Below, piece after piece: positions 1 through 7,951 of a stretch of DNA of 64,000 nucleotides (position 1 is its first letter; each line of letters opens with the position of its first letter). Source of the stretch: JAZKFT01 sp039925965 (GTDB lineage Bacteria > Bacteroidota > Bacteroidia > Chitinophagales > Chitinophagaceae); assembly GCA_039925965.1 (NCBI GenBank), contig JBDSXW010000022.1, positions 106,794 through 170,793 of the forward strand. Direction: 5' to 3'. The notes under the pieces are model-generated. The model saw only the letters and a list, made by a program, of their open reading frames with translations. It did not search any database and was not told the DNA's origin. The position numbers were made by a program, and so were the translations under genes.

Positions 1-1
1 T

Positions 2-520
2 CATGCCAGCAGCAACCACGACGGCCAGCAGAGCAATCAGAAAGGCATCCATGCCTTTTGGGAGAGCCGGTTGCCCGAATTGTTTGCCGACAAGCAATAT
101 GATTTTTTTATTGGCAAAGCAGATTTTATCAAGTCTCCCGGCAATTTTATCTGGAATCGTGTAATGGAAAGTGGTGCCGCCAGCGACACGGTTTTGAAAT
201 TCGAAGCTGCCTTAAGCAGCAAGTTTCCCTCCGACCAGAAGTATTCGTTTGAAGATCGCAATGGCAAAGTGATCCGTCAATATTCCTCAGCCTATTCGGC
301 TGCCTACCAGGAAAGCATGAAGGGCATGGTGGAACGCCGCATGCGGCAATCGATCTATGCAGTAGCCAGTTTTTGGTACACGGCCTGGGTGAACGCCGGC
401 CAGCCGGATTTGGGGGCGCTTACAAATAAGGAATTTTCGGCTGATGATATAAATGCTTTTGAAGAACTCCAAAGTAAATGGAAGGCGGGCAAGATGATTG
501 GGGTGGATCGGGAGCAGTAG
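2..520 (+). CDS. Zinc-dependent phospholipase C/S1-P1 nuclease-like protein, C-terminal part
   Basis: The frame is open from the window edge, so the start lies outside. The visible 172 residues carry the pattern H-x(4)-HDGQ followed by GIHAFWESRLPELFA, which I recognise from Bacteroidota proteins annotated as zinc-dependent phospholipase C, distant relatives of S1/P1 nucleases. The remaining residues look helical and end in a charged tail. In that family the His residues and the Glu after W belong to a trinuclear zinc site; here this is inference from motif resemblance. A TTG at 71 is inside the homologous region and is not the true start. Function in the cell is unknown; secretion cannot be judged without the N-terminus. 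Confidence 0.6.
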   Translation, partial: HASSNHDGQQSNQKGIHAFWESRLPELFADKQYDFFIGKADFIKSPGNFIWNRVMESGAASDTVLKFEAALSSKFPSDQKYSFEDRNGKVIRQYSSAYSAAYQESMKGMVERRMRQSIYAVASFWYTAWVNAGQPDLGALTNKEFSADDINAFEELQSKWKAGKMIGVDREQ

Positions 521-990
521 CGGGGAGTTGATAGAAACGCGGATGTAGCAGATGAAACGAATAAGGGCGGACAGATAAATGTTTTCAGCGGGAGCATCTG
601 TTGAATCTGAGCCGAAAACACTTCCCGGGATCAGCCAACCTGGGAAGCCTGTAAATCTCCGTCATACAATACCTAATACCCATCATGATGCAGCCGATGA
701 CAATAGATTTTCGATAGCACAGGCAGCGATCGGCCAGTAGGCCACCAGGAAAAATGATGTAAAAAAGGCAGCGTCATAGATGTGCCATAGCGGCAACACT
801 TTTCTTTTCGTTTATGAAAACCCCAACCTTTTCATCTTTGCGGTGCAGGATGAAAATGCCGAACATCAGGCCGTAGCCAAATCTTCTCACATATTGGAAA
901 AGAAAAAAAGAAGGCAGGGCTACAGGGTGGTTGCGGGCCTTTTGCTCTTCGCTTATGAAGTGGTTTTTTGAAAATAAAAAGCGGGAGCAT
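521..990. other. Intergenic stretch without a supported gene
   Basis: About 470 bases between the first gene and the terminator of the peptide transporter. Short open frames on both strands have no recognisable motif and no promoter or start context. The transporter on the minus strand ends just to the right, so this DNA is the 3' side of both flanking genes. Nothing else was identified. Confidence 0.5.
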
Positions 991-1021
991 AAAAAACGGA
1001 GTTGAAAATATCAACTCCGTT
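991..1021 (-). terminator. Rho-independent terminator of the peptide transporter
   Basis: A perfect 11-bp stem (AACGGAGTTGA and its complement) with a 5-base loop lies at 995-1021. Read on the minus strand it is followed directly by a run of T. It sits 22 bases after the transporter stop codon, as expected of an intrinsic terminator. Confidence 0.85.
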
Positions 1022-1043
1022 ACGATAGGGCTTAAAAAATTAT

Positions 1044-2693
1044 TTAGGTGGAACCGGTTTTATCTCTCACGATCTGGTCCAGCGATTTAACCCTGGTAAA
1101 GATGAGGATGCCGCCAAGTATGGCAGCTACCGCGATCACGCCAAAAAATATTCTTTTATCAGGCATTTTATCCCAGAAAGTGGCCATTACTCCAGCCACT
1201 TTGCCGCCAAGTGAGGTTGATAAAAACCACCCACCCATCATAAGGGCCGTCAACCTCGGCGGGGCAAGTTTTGACACAAAGGATAACCCAATGGGACTCA
1301 GACAGACTTCACTGATGGTAAAAACACCATAGGTGAGGAACAACCACACTGGTGCTGCCTTATTGGTGTAAATACTGGGTACCGACATCACGGCAAATAC
1401 CATCACCAGGGCGCTTAGGCCGGATATCACGAGCGCCCAGGCAAACTTACTTGCCGTGCTTACTGGCTTCTTTTTTCGGACCCGCCAGGCAAAGAATGCG
1501 ATAAGGATCGGCGTAAGGGCCACGATAAAGAAAGGATTGATCGACTGAAACAACTCCGTATTTCCGACTTTAACCGTCCCATTCGGCGGCCATTGATCCT
1601 TTGGAATATTGGCGAAATAAGGGTCAGGGCCCATGGTTTTTATCGCATGGCCAGAGTCGTCCGTTACAACCCGCATATAACTATCCATACTATCCACCAA
1701 CTGGGGCTTTGTTTCAAGGGTTTGTAAAGCGTATACTGCATCCGAAGGCTTTTCCATGAACTGCGGGATTGTTCTGTCGGTGTGTGACTCTGCCCAGATC
1801 GTAAGCCCGGTGGAATTCTGGTTGTAGATCGTCCAGAAGATCACGGAAACCGCAAATACAAATAATAAAGCACCGATGGCTTTTTTATCCGTTCCTTTTT
1901 CCTTCCTCCAAAGATTAACGTAGAAGGTAATAACGGGTACACAGGCAAACATAAAGGCATCAGCAGAATCACTTCCAAAAAGATTGCCTGGAATAATCCA
2001 GCCAATTACTGCAAAAACGATCATCGGGATAAACACGGTGCCCAGTATTCTAGACGTAGGCATATCGCCCGGTTGCATAGGTCGCTTAATGTCGTGTGGC
2101 TTGATATGTTTCAGATTGATGGCGAGTGTTATCAAGCCAACAACCAGGCCGATGCCCGCAGCAGAAAACGCAGCCTGCCAGCCGATCTTGTTGCGAAGAA
2201 TCGCCGCGATAAAATTGCAGAAGAAAGCGCCAATGTTGATGCCCATGTAGAAAATATTGTAAGCGTTGTCTTTGAGCGGTCTCAAATCTTCCCTGTTGTA
2301 CATATTTCCCAGCAAAGTGGAAATATTGGGTTTAAAAAAACCATTACCTACAATGATCAATCCCATTGCGATATAAGCCGTATAGTCTCCCGGCATCGCG
2401 ATCAGGAGATAGCCTGCTGCCATCATCGTGCCGCCGATAAAAATGGATTTAATGTAACCAAGATACCTATCGGCCAATAAGCCACCAATAAAGGGCGTAA
2501 GGTATACAAGGGCTATAAACGTACCCACAACATCCGCACCCATTGCTTTCGGTAATCCTTTTCCTGTGCTGTTGGTTAAGAACAAAAAGAGGATACCCAC
2601 CATCAGGTAATATCCAAACCGTTCCCACATTTCTGTAAAGAACAAGACGTATAACCCTTTGGGGTGTTTGGCAGCCGCGATTGGTTGACTCAT
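1044..2693 (-). CDS. POT family proton-dependent oligopeptide transporter
   Basis: A 549-residue inner-membrane protein of the major facilitator superfamily that imports di- and tripeptides with protons. The POT signature ExxER is visible as E21-M-W-E24-R25 in the first helix, and the PTR2 signature appears as FYMGINIGAFF near residue 155. The hydrophobic segments fit the 14-helix bacterial POT topology, with a polar insert around residues 300-380 that is common in Bacteroidota members. It starts at the ATG just before the hydrophilic stretch AAAKHPKG. It is monocistronic: divergent from purD and followed by its own terminator. Confidence 0.92.
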   Translation of the reverse strand: MSQPIAAAKHPKGLYVLFFTEMWERFGYYLMVGILFLFLTNSTGKGLPKAMGADVVGTFIALVYLTPFIGGLLADRYLGYIKSIFIGGTMMAAGYLLIAMPGDYTAYIAMGLIIVGNGFFKPNISTLLGNMYNREDLRPLKDNAYNIFYMGINIGAFFCNFIAAILRNKIGWQAAFSAAGIGLVVGLITLAINLKHIKPHDIKRPMQPGDMPTSRILGTVFIPMIVFAVIGWIIPGNLFGSDSADAFMFACVPVITFYVNLWRKEKGTDKKAIGALLFVFAVSVIFWTIYNQNSTGLTIWAESHTDRTIPQFMEKPSDAVYALQTLETKPQLVDSMDSYMRVVTDDSGHAIKTMGPDPYFANIPKDQWPPNGTVKVGNTELFQSINPFFIVALTPILIAFFAWRVRKKKPVSTASKFAWALVISGLSALVMVFAVMSVPSIYTNKAAPVWLFLTYGVFTISEVCLSPIGLSFVSKLAPPRLTALMMGGWFLSTSLGGKVAGVMATFWDKMPDKRIFFGVIAVAAILGGILIFTRVKSLDQIVRDKTGST

Positions 2694-2849
2694 GTTGTTA
2701 GTTTTTCTGTTGTTTGTAAGAATTAAAAATCAGGGTATTTCTACTAATCCAAATGGTGTAAGACAGGTGTTCTTTTTTTTGCCTTGCCAAAACCGTCAAA
2801 AATCAAAAATGGGAAACAATGTTATAAAACGGTTTCCCACAAAAGCTTA

Positions 2850-2869
2850 TTGACAAATGACAAATGACC
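2850..2869. repeat. Short word repeat upstream of purD
   Basis: The bases TGACAAATGACAAATGACC contain the word TGACAAA twice and TGACC once. The same style of TGAC words recurs near 16790 and 48070 in this window. Confidence 0.5.
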
Positions 2870-2937
2870 CTAAAACAGGCTGTAATCGGTGTGTAACGTC
2901 AAATATCTATTTTCGCCGGGCAAATTCCAAAAATCAA

Positions 2938-4224
2938 ATGAACATTCTTCTATTGGGTGCAGGCGGACGCGAACATGCACTGGCATGGAAAATGAGCCAA
3001 AGCCCGCTTTGTTCCCAACTTTTTATAGCACCCGGAAACGGGGGCACCCTGCAATACGGTACCAATTTACCCTTTGGCGTGAACGATTTTTCCGCGCTAA
3101 AACTATGCTGCATCGGACAAAAGATCGAAATGGTGGTAGTTGGACCTGAAGATCCCCTGGTAAACGGCGTTTATGATTTCCTGGTACATGATGAACTGTT
3201 GAAAGATATTATCGTTGTGGGACCATCTAAAGCGGCGGCACAACTGGAAGGAAGCAAGGCGTTTTCAAAGAAGTTTATGCAACGGCAACAGATTCCCACA
3301 GCCGGCTACGAAGAATTTACCCTTGAAAATTTTGAAGAAGGCAAAGCCTTTCTGCAACAACATAGCCTCCCCATCGTGTTAAAAGCCGACGGCCTTGCAG
3401 CCGGTAAGGGCGTAATGATCTGTCAAAGCCACACCGAAGCGCTAATAGTATTTGAGGAAATGATTGTGAACAAACAATTTGGCGAAGCCAGCACCAAAGT
3501 GGTGGTAGAAGAATTCCTGGATGGTATTGAAATTTCGGTGTTTGTGCTCACCGATGGAAAGGATTATCAGATCATTGGACACGCCAAAGATTATAAAAGA
3601 ATTGGTGCAGGCGATACCGGTTTAAATACTGGCGGAATGGGTTGCGTAAGCCCGGTGCCATTTGCAGATGAGGTGTTTATGCAAAAAGTAATTGGCACAA
3701 TTATTGAGCCTACGATCGCCGGTTTACACAAGGAGCGGCTGGTGTATAATGGGTTTGTTTTTTTCGGATTGATTAGGGTGGGTGAGGAGCCTTTTGTAAT
3801 AGAATATAATTGCAGATTGGGTGATCCGGAGACCGAAGTGGTGTTGCCGAGACTAAAAAACGACCTCGTGGAATTGTTCGTTCATATGCACGAGAATACT
3901 TTAGGGGAAGCAGTGATTACTTACGACGAAAAGGCAGCAGTTACCGTAATGGCAGTAAGTGGTGGTTACCCTGGTGATTACGAAAAAGGAAAAGAAATTT
4001 CTTTTACTGAAGGGGAAGATAAAGCGCAGGATATCCTGGTTTTTCATGCTGGAACGGCGTTTAATGCGGAGGGAAGGCTGGTGACAAATGGCGGTCGGGT
4101 AATTACAGCAACGGCACTAAGGAACACCGTTTCTGAAGCTGCAAAAGCCGCAACGGAAGCGATCAGCGGCATTGAATTCGAAGGGTTATTTTACAGGAAG
4201 GATATCGGGTATGAATTTGAATAA
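2938..4224 (+). CDS. purD: Phosphoribosylamine-glycine ligase (GARS)
   Basis: Second step of de novo purine synthesis: joins glycine to phosphoribosylamine using ATP, in the cytosol. 428 residues, the usual length. The N-terminal nucleotide-binding-like motif is LLLGAGGREHALAWKM at residues 3-18. The ATP-grasp core shows LPIVLKADGLAAGKGV and the metal/phosphate-binding segment EYNCRLGDPETEVVLPRL. An open frame extends upstream to 2857, but I chose the ATG at 2938 because the conserved domain begins right there. It is divergent from the peptide transporter and has no purine genes beside it; purA lies 23 kb away. Confidence 0.95.
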   Translation: MNILLLGAGGREHALAWKMSQSPLCSQLFIAPGNGGTLQYGTNLPFGVNDFSALKLCCIGQKIEMVVVGPEDPLVNGVYDFLVHDELLKDIIVVGPSKAAAQLEGSKAFSKKFMQRQQIPTAGYEEFTLENFEEGKAFLQQHSLPIVLKADGLAAGKGVMICQSHTEALIVFEEMIVNKQFGEASTKVVVEEFLDGIEISVFVLTDGKDYQIIGHAKDYKRIGAGDTGLNTGGMGCVSPVPFADEVFMQKVIGTIIEPTIAGLHKERLVYNGFVFFGLIRVGEEPFVIEYNCRLGDPETEVVLPRLKNDLVELFVHMHENTLGEAVITYDEKAAVTVMAVSGGYPGDYEKGKEISFTEGEDKAQDILVFHAGTAFNAEGRLVTNGGRVITATALRNTVSEAAKAATEAISGIEFEGLFYRKDIGYEFE

Positions 4225-4577
4225 TAGGACATGGGGCTTAAGGTGTAGGGTATTAGGTTTTAAGCCTGCTTTAAGAGCGTATTGTTGGGGAAATCAGGAA
4301 CTTTATTTCTGATAACAACATCTATATATTTTGTTTCGACGGCTACTGAATTTACCTGGCAGATCCGGGCCTTTGATGACAGTATTCTGCTACCCCAAAC
4401 CCTAGTCTCTAAACCTTTAAGCTTTCTTCGCAATAACCGTAAATTCAGGCCTTTAACCCCTTTGGACAGGAATTCAAAATAAATTTTCCAAAACAGCATT
4501 CTGTATTGGTAAACCGGAACTTTTACAGCAATTTTGCCGACATTCTTTTAAACACTGATTTATCTCCAAATAATATA
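4225..4577. other. Intergenic region upstream of mreB
   Basis: About 350 bases with no recognisable gene. A possible mreB promoter lies at 4506-4536: TTG, exactly 20 bases, then CAATTTTG, one base off the Bacteroidota -7 consensus TAnnTTTG. It would give a leader of roughly 35 bases. The match is imperfect, so this is only a candidate. Confidence 0.4.
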
Positions 4578-5603
4578 ATGGGACTCTTTAATTTTTTTAC
4601 ACAAGAAATAGCAATGGACCTGGGTACTGCTAATACCCTGATTATACATAACGACGAAGTAGTGGTGAACGAGCCATCGATCATAGCCCTTAACCGCAAT
4701 AACCTGAAAGAGGTGCTGGCAGTAGGAAAAAGGGCACTGATGATGCATGAGAAAACACATGAAAGTATCCGGACTATACGCCCGCTGAAAGACGGAGTAA
4801 TCGCCGATTTTAACGCTGCAGAATTGATGATCAGGGAAATGATCAAAATGATCTACCCGAAGAAGCCTTTGTTTCCGCCAAGCTGGAGAATGATGATTTG
4901 CATCCCGAGCAGTATTACTGAAGTGGAAAAGCGTGCCGTACGTGATAGTGCCGAGCAGGCGGGTGCCAAAGAAGTGTACCTGCTGCACGAGCCGATGGCT
5001 GCGGCCCTCGGTATTGGAATTGATGTGGAAGAACCAGTTGGCAACATGATTATTGATATAGGGGGTGGAACCACTGGTATCACTGTAATCGCCCTGGCTG
5101 GCATCGTGTGCGATCAGAGCATCCGCATTGCAGGCGATGAATTTACCGCCGACATTATGGAAGCACTTCGCCGCTACCATAGCCTGTTGATTGGTGAACG
5201 TACTGCCGAGCAGATCAAAATCCAGGTGGGATCCGCAATGAAGGACCTCGAAAACCCACCCGATGATATCGCTGTAAACGGCCGTGACCTGGTGACGGGT
5301 ATTCCCAAGCAAATTTTTGTAAGCTATCAGGAAATAGCCGAGGCATTGGATAAAAGCATTTTCAAAATAGAGGAAGCCATCCTAAAGGCTCTGGAAACGA
5401 CGCCGCCCGAACTCGCTTCGGACATTTACCGGCGTGGCCTGTACTTAACCGGTGGTGGTGCCTTGCTCCGTGGGTTGGATAAACGCATCAGTAACAAGAT
5501 CAAACTGCCGGTGCATGTAGCCGATGATCCGCTGAAAAGCGTAGTGCGTGGCACTGGAATAGCCCTCAAAAACTACAACCGCTATCCGTTTATAATGAGG
5601 TAG
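4578..5603 (+). CDS. mreB: Rod shape-determining actin MreB
   Basis: Bacterial actin that forms membrane-bound filaments steering lateral wall synthesis. 341 residues, typical. Actin-fold nucleotide motifs are visible: phosphate-1 DLGTANTLI near residue 15 and phosphate-2 IIDIGGGTTGITVIAL near residue 157. The C-terminal LTGGGALLRGLDKRI is the adenosine motif. The frame is open upstream to 4506, but the ATG at 4578 gives the usual MGLFNFF amphipathic start for membrane binding. It is first in a five-gene rod-complex cluster with mreC, mreD, mrdA and rodA, all on the plus strand. Confidence 0.96.
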   Translation: MGLFNFFTQEIAMDLGTANTLIIHNDEVVVNEPSIIALNRNNLKEVLAVGKRALMMHEKTHESIRTIRPLKDGVIADFNAAELMIREMIKMIYPKKPLFPPSWRMMICIPSSITEVEKRAVRDSAEQAGAKEVYLLHEPMAAALGIGIDVEEPVGNMIIDIGGGTTGITVIALAGIVCDQSIRIAGDEFTADIMEALRRYHSLLIGERTAEQIKIQVGSAMKDLENPPDDIAVNGRDLVTGIPKQIFVSYQEIAEALDKSIFKIEEAILKALETTPPELASDIYRRGLYLTGGGALLRGLDKRISNKIKLPVHVADDPLKSVVRGTGIALKNYNRYPFIMR

Positions 5604-5660
5604 AGATGAGTACAAAGAGGTTAGAGATTAGTATAATGAGCAGCAGATTGAAACAATTAT

Positions 5661-5800
5661 TTTCTTTGTACTAAATCTGTCTTTAAGGCTTTTGTACAAA
5701 AAGGCTTGTGCTAAATTCTGAGTCTAAAGTCTTTGTACTATAATCTTGTACTAAAATCGGTGTTTTAGGTCTTTGTACTATAATCTTTGTACTAAGTACT
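5661..5800. repeat. TTTGTACTA word repeat between mreB and mreC
   Basis: The spacer contains TTTGTACTA at 5665, 5732, 5772 and 5786, and CTTGTACTA at 5745, plus degenerate versions (TTTTGTACAAA, CTTGTGCTAAA). Spacing is irregular, so it is not a simple tandem array. It ends about ten bases before the mreC start. Confidence 0.8.
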
Positions 5801-5809
5801 ACCCTCTTC

Positions 5810-6658
5810 ATGCGTAACCTCATTCTCTTCTTTCGTCGTTTCTCTAATCTTGTTTTTTTCCTGATACTACAGGTGCTGGCCATCGTAATGCTTGTGAAGT
5901 ATAATAAAAGCCATGAAGCGGCCTATATGCAGTGGAGTTACGAGTTAACAGGCAAAATCAACAGGCAGGCAAATAAAGTTGAGACCTATTTTAATCTCGG
6001 GGAAAACAACCGCCTGCTGGCCGAAGAGAATAATATCCTAAAGAATAACCAGCCCCAAAATTTCACAGCTGTTGACACCTCGGGCAGGCTGGTTGCGGAT
6101 TCTATAAAATGGGATACCACCGGCAAACAGCGCAAGTACCTCTACCGGATCGCCAGGGTGGTGAACAACTCGGTCAGTGTTCAGAACAATTATGTCACAT
6201 TGGAACGGGGTAGCAGCCAGGGCATTCAAAAAGGCCAGGCAGTAACCAGTGCCGGTGGTATCGTGGGCATGGTTACCGATGTAAGCGACAACTATGCGAT
6301 CGTGATGAGTTTGCTCCACCGCAACAGCCGCCCAACAGTGATGCTGAAAAAAGGCATGATCAGCGGTACCCTTACCTGGGATGGTCGCAATCCATCGTTG
6401 TTGCAGCTGGTTGATATTCCGAAAAGCACTAAACTGACGGTCGGAGATACTATTCTAACGAGCAACTTGTCCATCAACTTTCCACCCGGCCTAATGGTAG
6501 GCACCATCGCCAAATTTGAGGAGGAGAAAGCGGGCAATAGTTATATTATCCAGGTAAAGCCAGGGGCTAATTTCTTTTCCCTGCAATTCGTGGATGCAAT
6601 AGAAAACTTTTTCGGGAAAGAGCAGGCAGAGTTGGAGGCAAAAGCGAGGAAGCAATGA
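5810..6658 (+). CDS. mreC: Rod shape-determining protein MreC
   Basis: A bitopic inner-membrane protein of the elongation machinery that links MreB to PBP2 and activates it. 282 residues. A short basic cytoplasmic end precedes a membrane segment (about 10-32), then a coiled coil (about 45-80), then the periplasmic beta domains with the typical segment VTLERGSSQGIQKGQAVTS. The C-terminus is charged (EQAELEAKARKQ). Its start follows the TTTGTACTA repeat spacer. Together with the flanking genes it makes the classical mreBCD-pbp2-rodA order. Confidence 0.93.
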   Translation: MRNLILFFRRFSNLVFFLILQVLAIVMLVKYNKSHEAAYMQWSYELTGKINRQANKVETYFNLGENNRLLAEENNILKNNQPQNFTAVDTSGRLVADSIKWDTTGKQRKYLYRIARVVNNSVSVQNNYVTLERGSSQGIQKGQAVTSAGGIVGMVTDVSDNYAIVMSLLHRNSRPTVMLKKGMISGTLTWDGRNPSLLQLVDIPKSTKLTVGDTILTSNLSINFPPGLMVGTIAKFEEEKAGNSYIIQVKPGANFFSLQFVDAIENFFGKEQAELEAKARKQ

Positions 6659-6659
6659 G

Positions 6660-6886
6660 ACAATGTGCTAATTAGCTAATATGCCAATGAGACAATATTC
6701 AAATTCGCAAATGGTAGGAAGAGGAAATGGCTAAGAATGAAATGAGATGATGAGTTTATTTTGGCATCGAGAATTATAAGATATAGGGTAAGGAACGAAA
6801 GCCGGCTGGTACATTAATAAAAACACTTTAAAAGAAAAAGCACCATTAGCTAATCAGCAAATTAGCTAATTAGCACATTGCTAATC
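6660..6886. repeat. GCTAATTAGC word repeat between mreC and mreD
   Basis: This spacer carries two clusters of GCTAAT/ATTAGC words, one right after mreC (6662-6700) and one directly before mreD (6843-6886), where ATTAGCTAATTAGCA runs almost into the start codon. The middle has GACAAT and GAGACAAT words. The word differs from the one used in the previous spacer. Confidence 0.75.
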
Positions 6887-7414
6887 ATGGCAGAACCCAT
6901 AAAAATAATATTCCGGTTTATATTGTTTATCCTGGTGCAGGCGCTGGTGCTTAACCATATGCCTCCGCTGCACCGGTTTATCACGCCCTATTTATATTTC
7001 CTGTTTATCCTTTGGATGCCTTTTAAAACTGGCCGGCCATCATTGATGGTCGTCGCCTTTTTGCTCGGTTTGTCGCTGGACATGTTTCTTCATACACCGG
7101 GCATTCATATCGCTCCCTGCGTGCTGATTGCCTACCTAAGGCCGTTTATCATTAACCTGCTGGTACCTAAAGAAACCAAGGAACTGAGTCTCGGTTCACC
7201 CAGCCGCACCACGATGGGGTTTGCTCCCTATGCATTGTATGTTGTAGTATTAACTATCGTTCATCATAGCTATCTGGTGCTGCTGGAGTGGATGCAGTTT
7301 GGTAGTCTTTGGTTCTTTTTCGGCAAGGTGTTTTTCACCACCCTTGTTAGCCTTTTGTTGATTACAATAACAGAGTTTTTATTCAGTAAAAGAGGACGCA
7401 GGTTTATTGGTTGA
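6887..7414 (+). CDS. mreD: Rod shape-determining protein MreD
   Basis: A small polytopic inner-membrane protein of the elongasome, 175 residues with about five hydrophobic segments. Similarity to MreD is weak, as usual for this fast-evolving family, but the segment LLGLSLDMFLHTPGIHI is typical and the position between mreC and PBP2 is diagnostic. I start at ATG 6887 rather than the upstream TTG at 6878, because the TTG is part of the word-repeat spacer. It likely stabilises the MreC-PBP2-RodA complex. Confidence 0.85.
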   Translation: MAEPIKIIFRFILFILVQALVLNHMPPLHRFITPYLYFLFILWMPFKTGRPSLMVVAFLLGLSLDMFLHTPGIHIAPCVLIAYLRPFIINLLVPKETKELSLGSPSRTTMGFAPYALYVVVLTIVHHSYLVLLEWMQFGSLWFFFGKVFFTTLVSLLLITITEFLFSKRGRRFIG

Positions 7415-7446
7415 TTAGTTAATTGGTTGAATGGTTGAATGGTTAA
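7405..7446. repeat. TTGGTTGA word repeat at the end of mreD
   Basis: Words TTGGTTGA, TTAGTTAA, TTGGTTGAA, TGGTTGAA and TGGTTAAC follow each other. They begin inside the last mreD codons (the final Ile-Gly is encoded by repeat bases) and run into the spacer. Confidence 0.7.
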
Positions 7447-7951
7447 CTGACTCCCCCCCGCACCCATGTTGTAAAGCAGCATGAACAGCAATTATATTTC
7501 CACTTTTTTTGGTAAGAAGAGCAGTTGAGAAAAAGCGACACCGCCCGGTGCTTTTTTGATGAGCGTGCAGTTTAACGTTGACAGTAACAATATTAGCGCG
7601 CAACAATTCCATGCTGATTTTAAGCGTGGCTCATTATGGATGGAGGTTCTTAATTCCAAACATCCGAACAAAACACAACATACGCAAAGCCCTTCATTTA
7701 GGCCGGGCCACAAGCCAGGAATGAAAACCAGCCTGTATTTGAGCTAATTTTTTTTATTTGTAAAATGGTAGTGAAGCTGCTTTACAATCTACCGAAAAGG
7801 CCAACCAATGCCACGCGCCAATCGAAATACACACCATGGTAACAAATTAATTTCCACTACCATATACAAACCAGCACAACACCAGCTACCTTCACACACA
7901 GTTTTCCAAACTTTAAAAACACCTGTCCCCTTACAGTTCTAAGGGGCTTCC
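7447..7951. other. Intergenic region between mreD and mrdA
   Basis: About 500 bases, unusually long inside a conserved cluster. Small open frames on both strands lack recognisable motifs. There is a seven-C run near 7450 and an AT-rich part around 7745-7770. A promoter for mrdA-rodA could lie here, but no clean TAnnTTTG element was found. Confidence 0.45.

Noticed and set aside
780..971. 63-codon frame on the plus strand
   Set aside because: No motif, no promoter context; part of an AT-rich spacer.
5661..5800. Possible iteron-type origin (TTTGTACTA copies)
   Set aside because: Irregular spacing, no dnaA or rep gene nearby, and similar word repeats with other words occur in many spacers.
7492..7747. 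Overlapping small frames between mreD and mrdA
   Set aside because: Two opposite frames over the same DNA with no recognisable features; likely chance.
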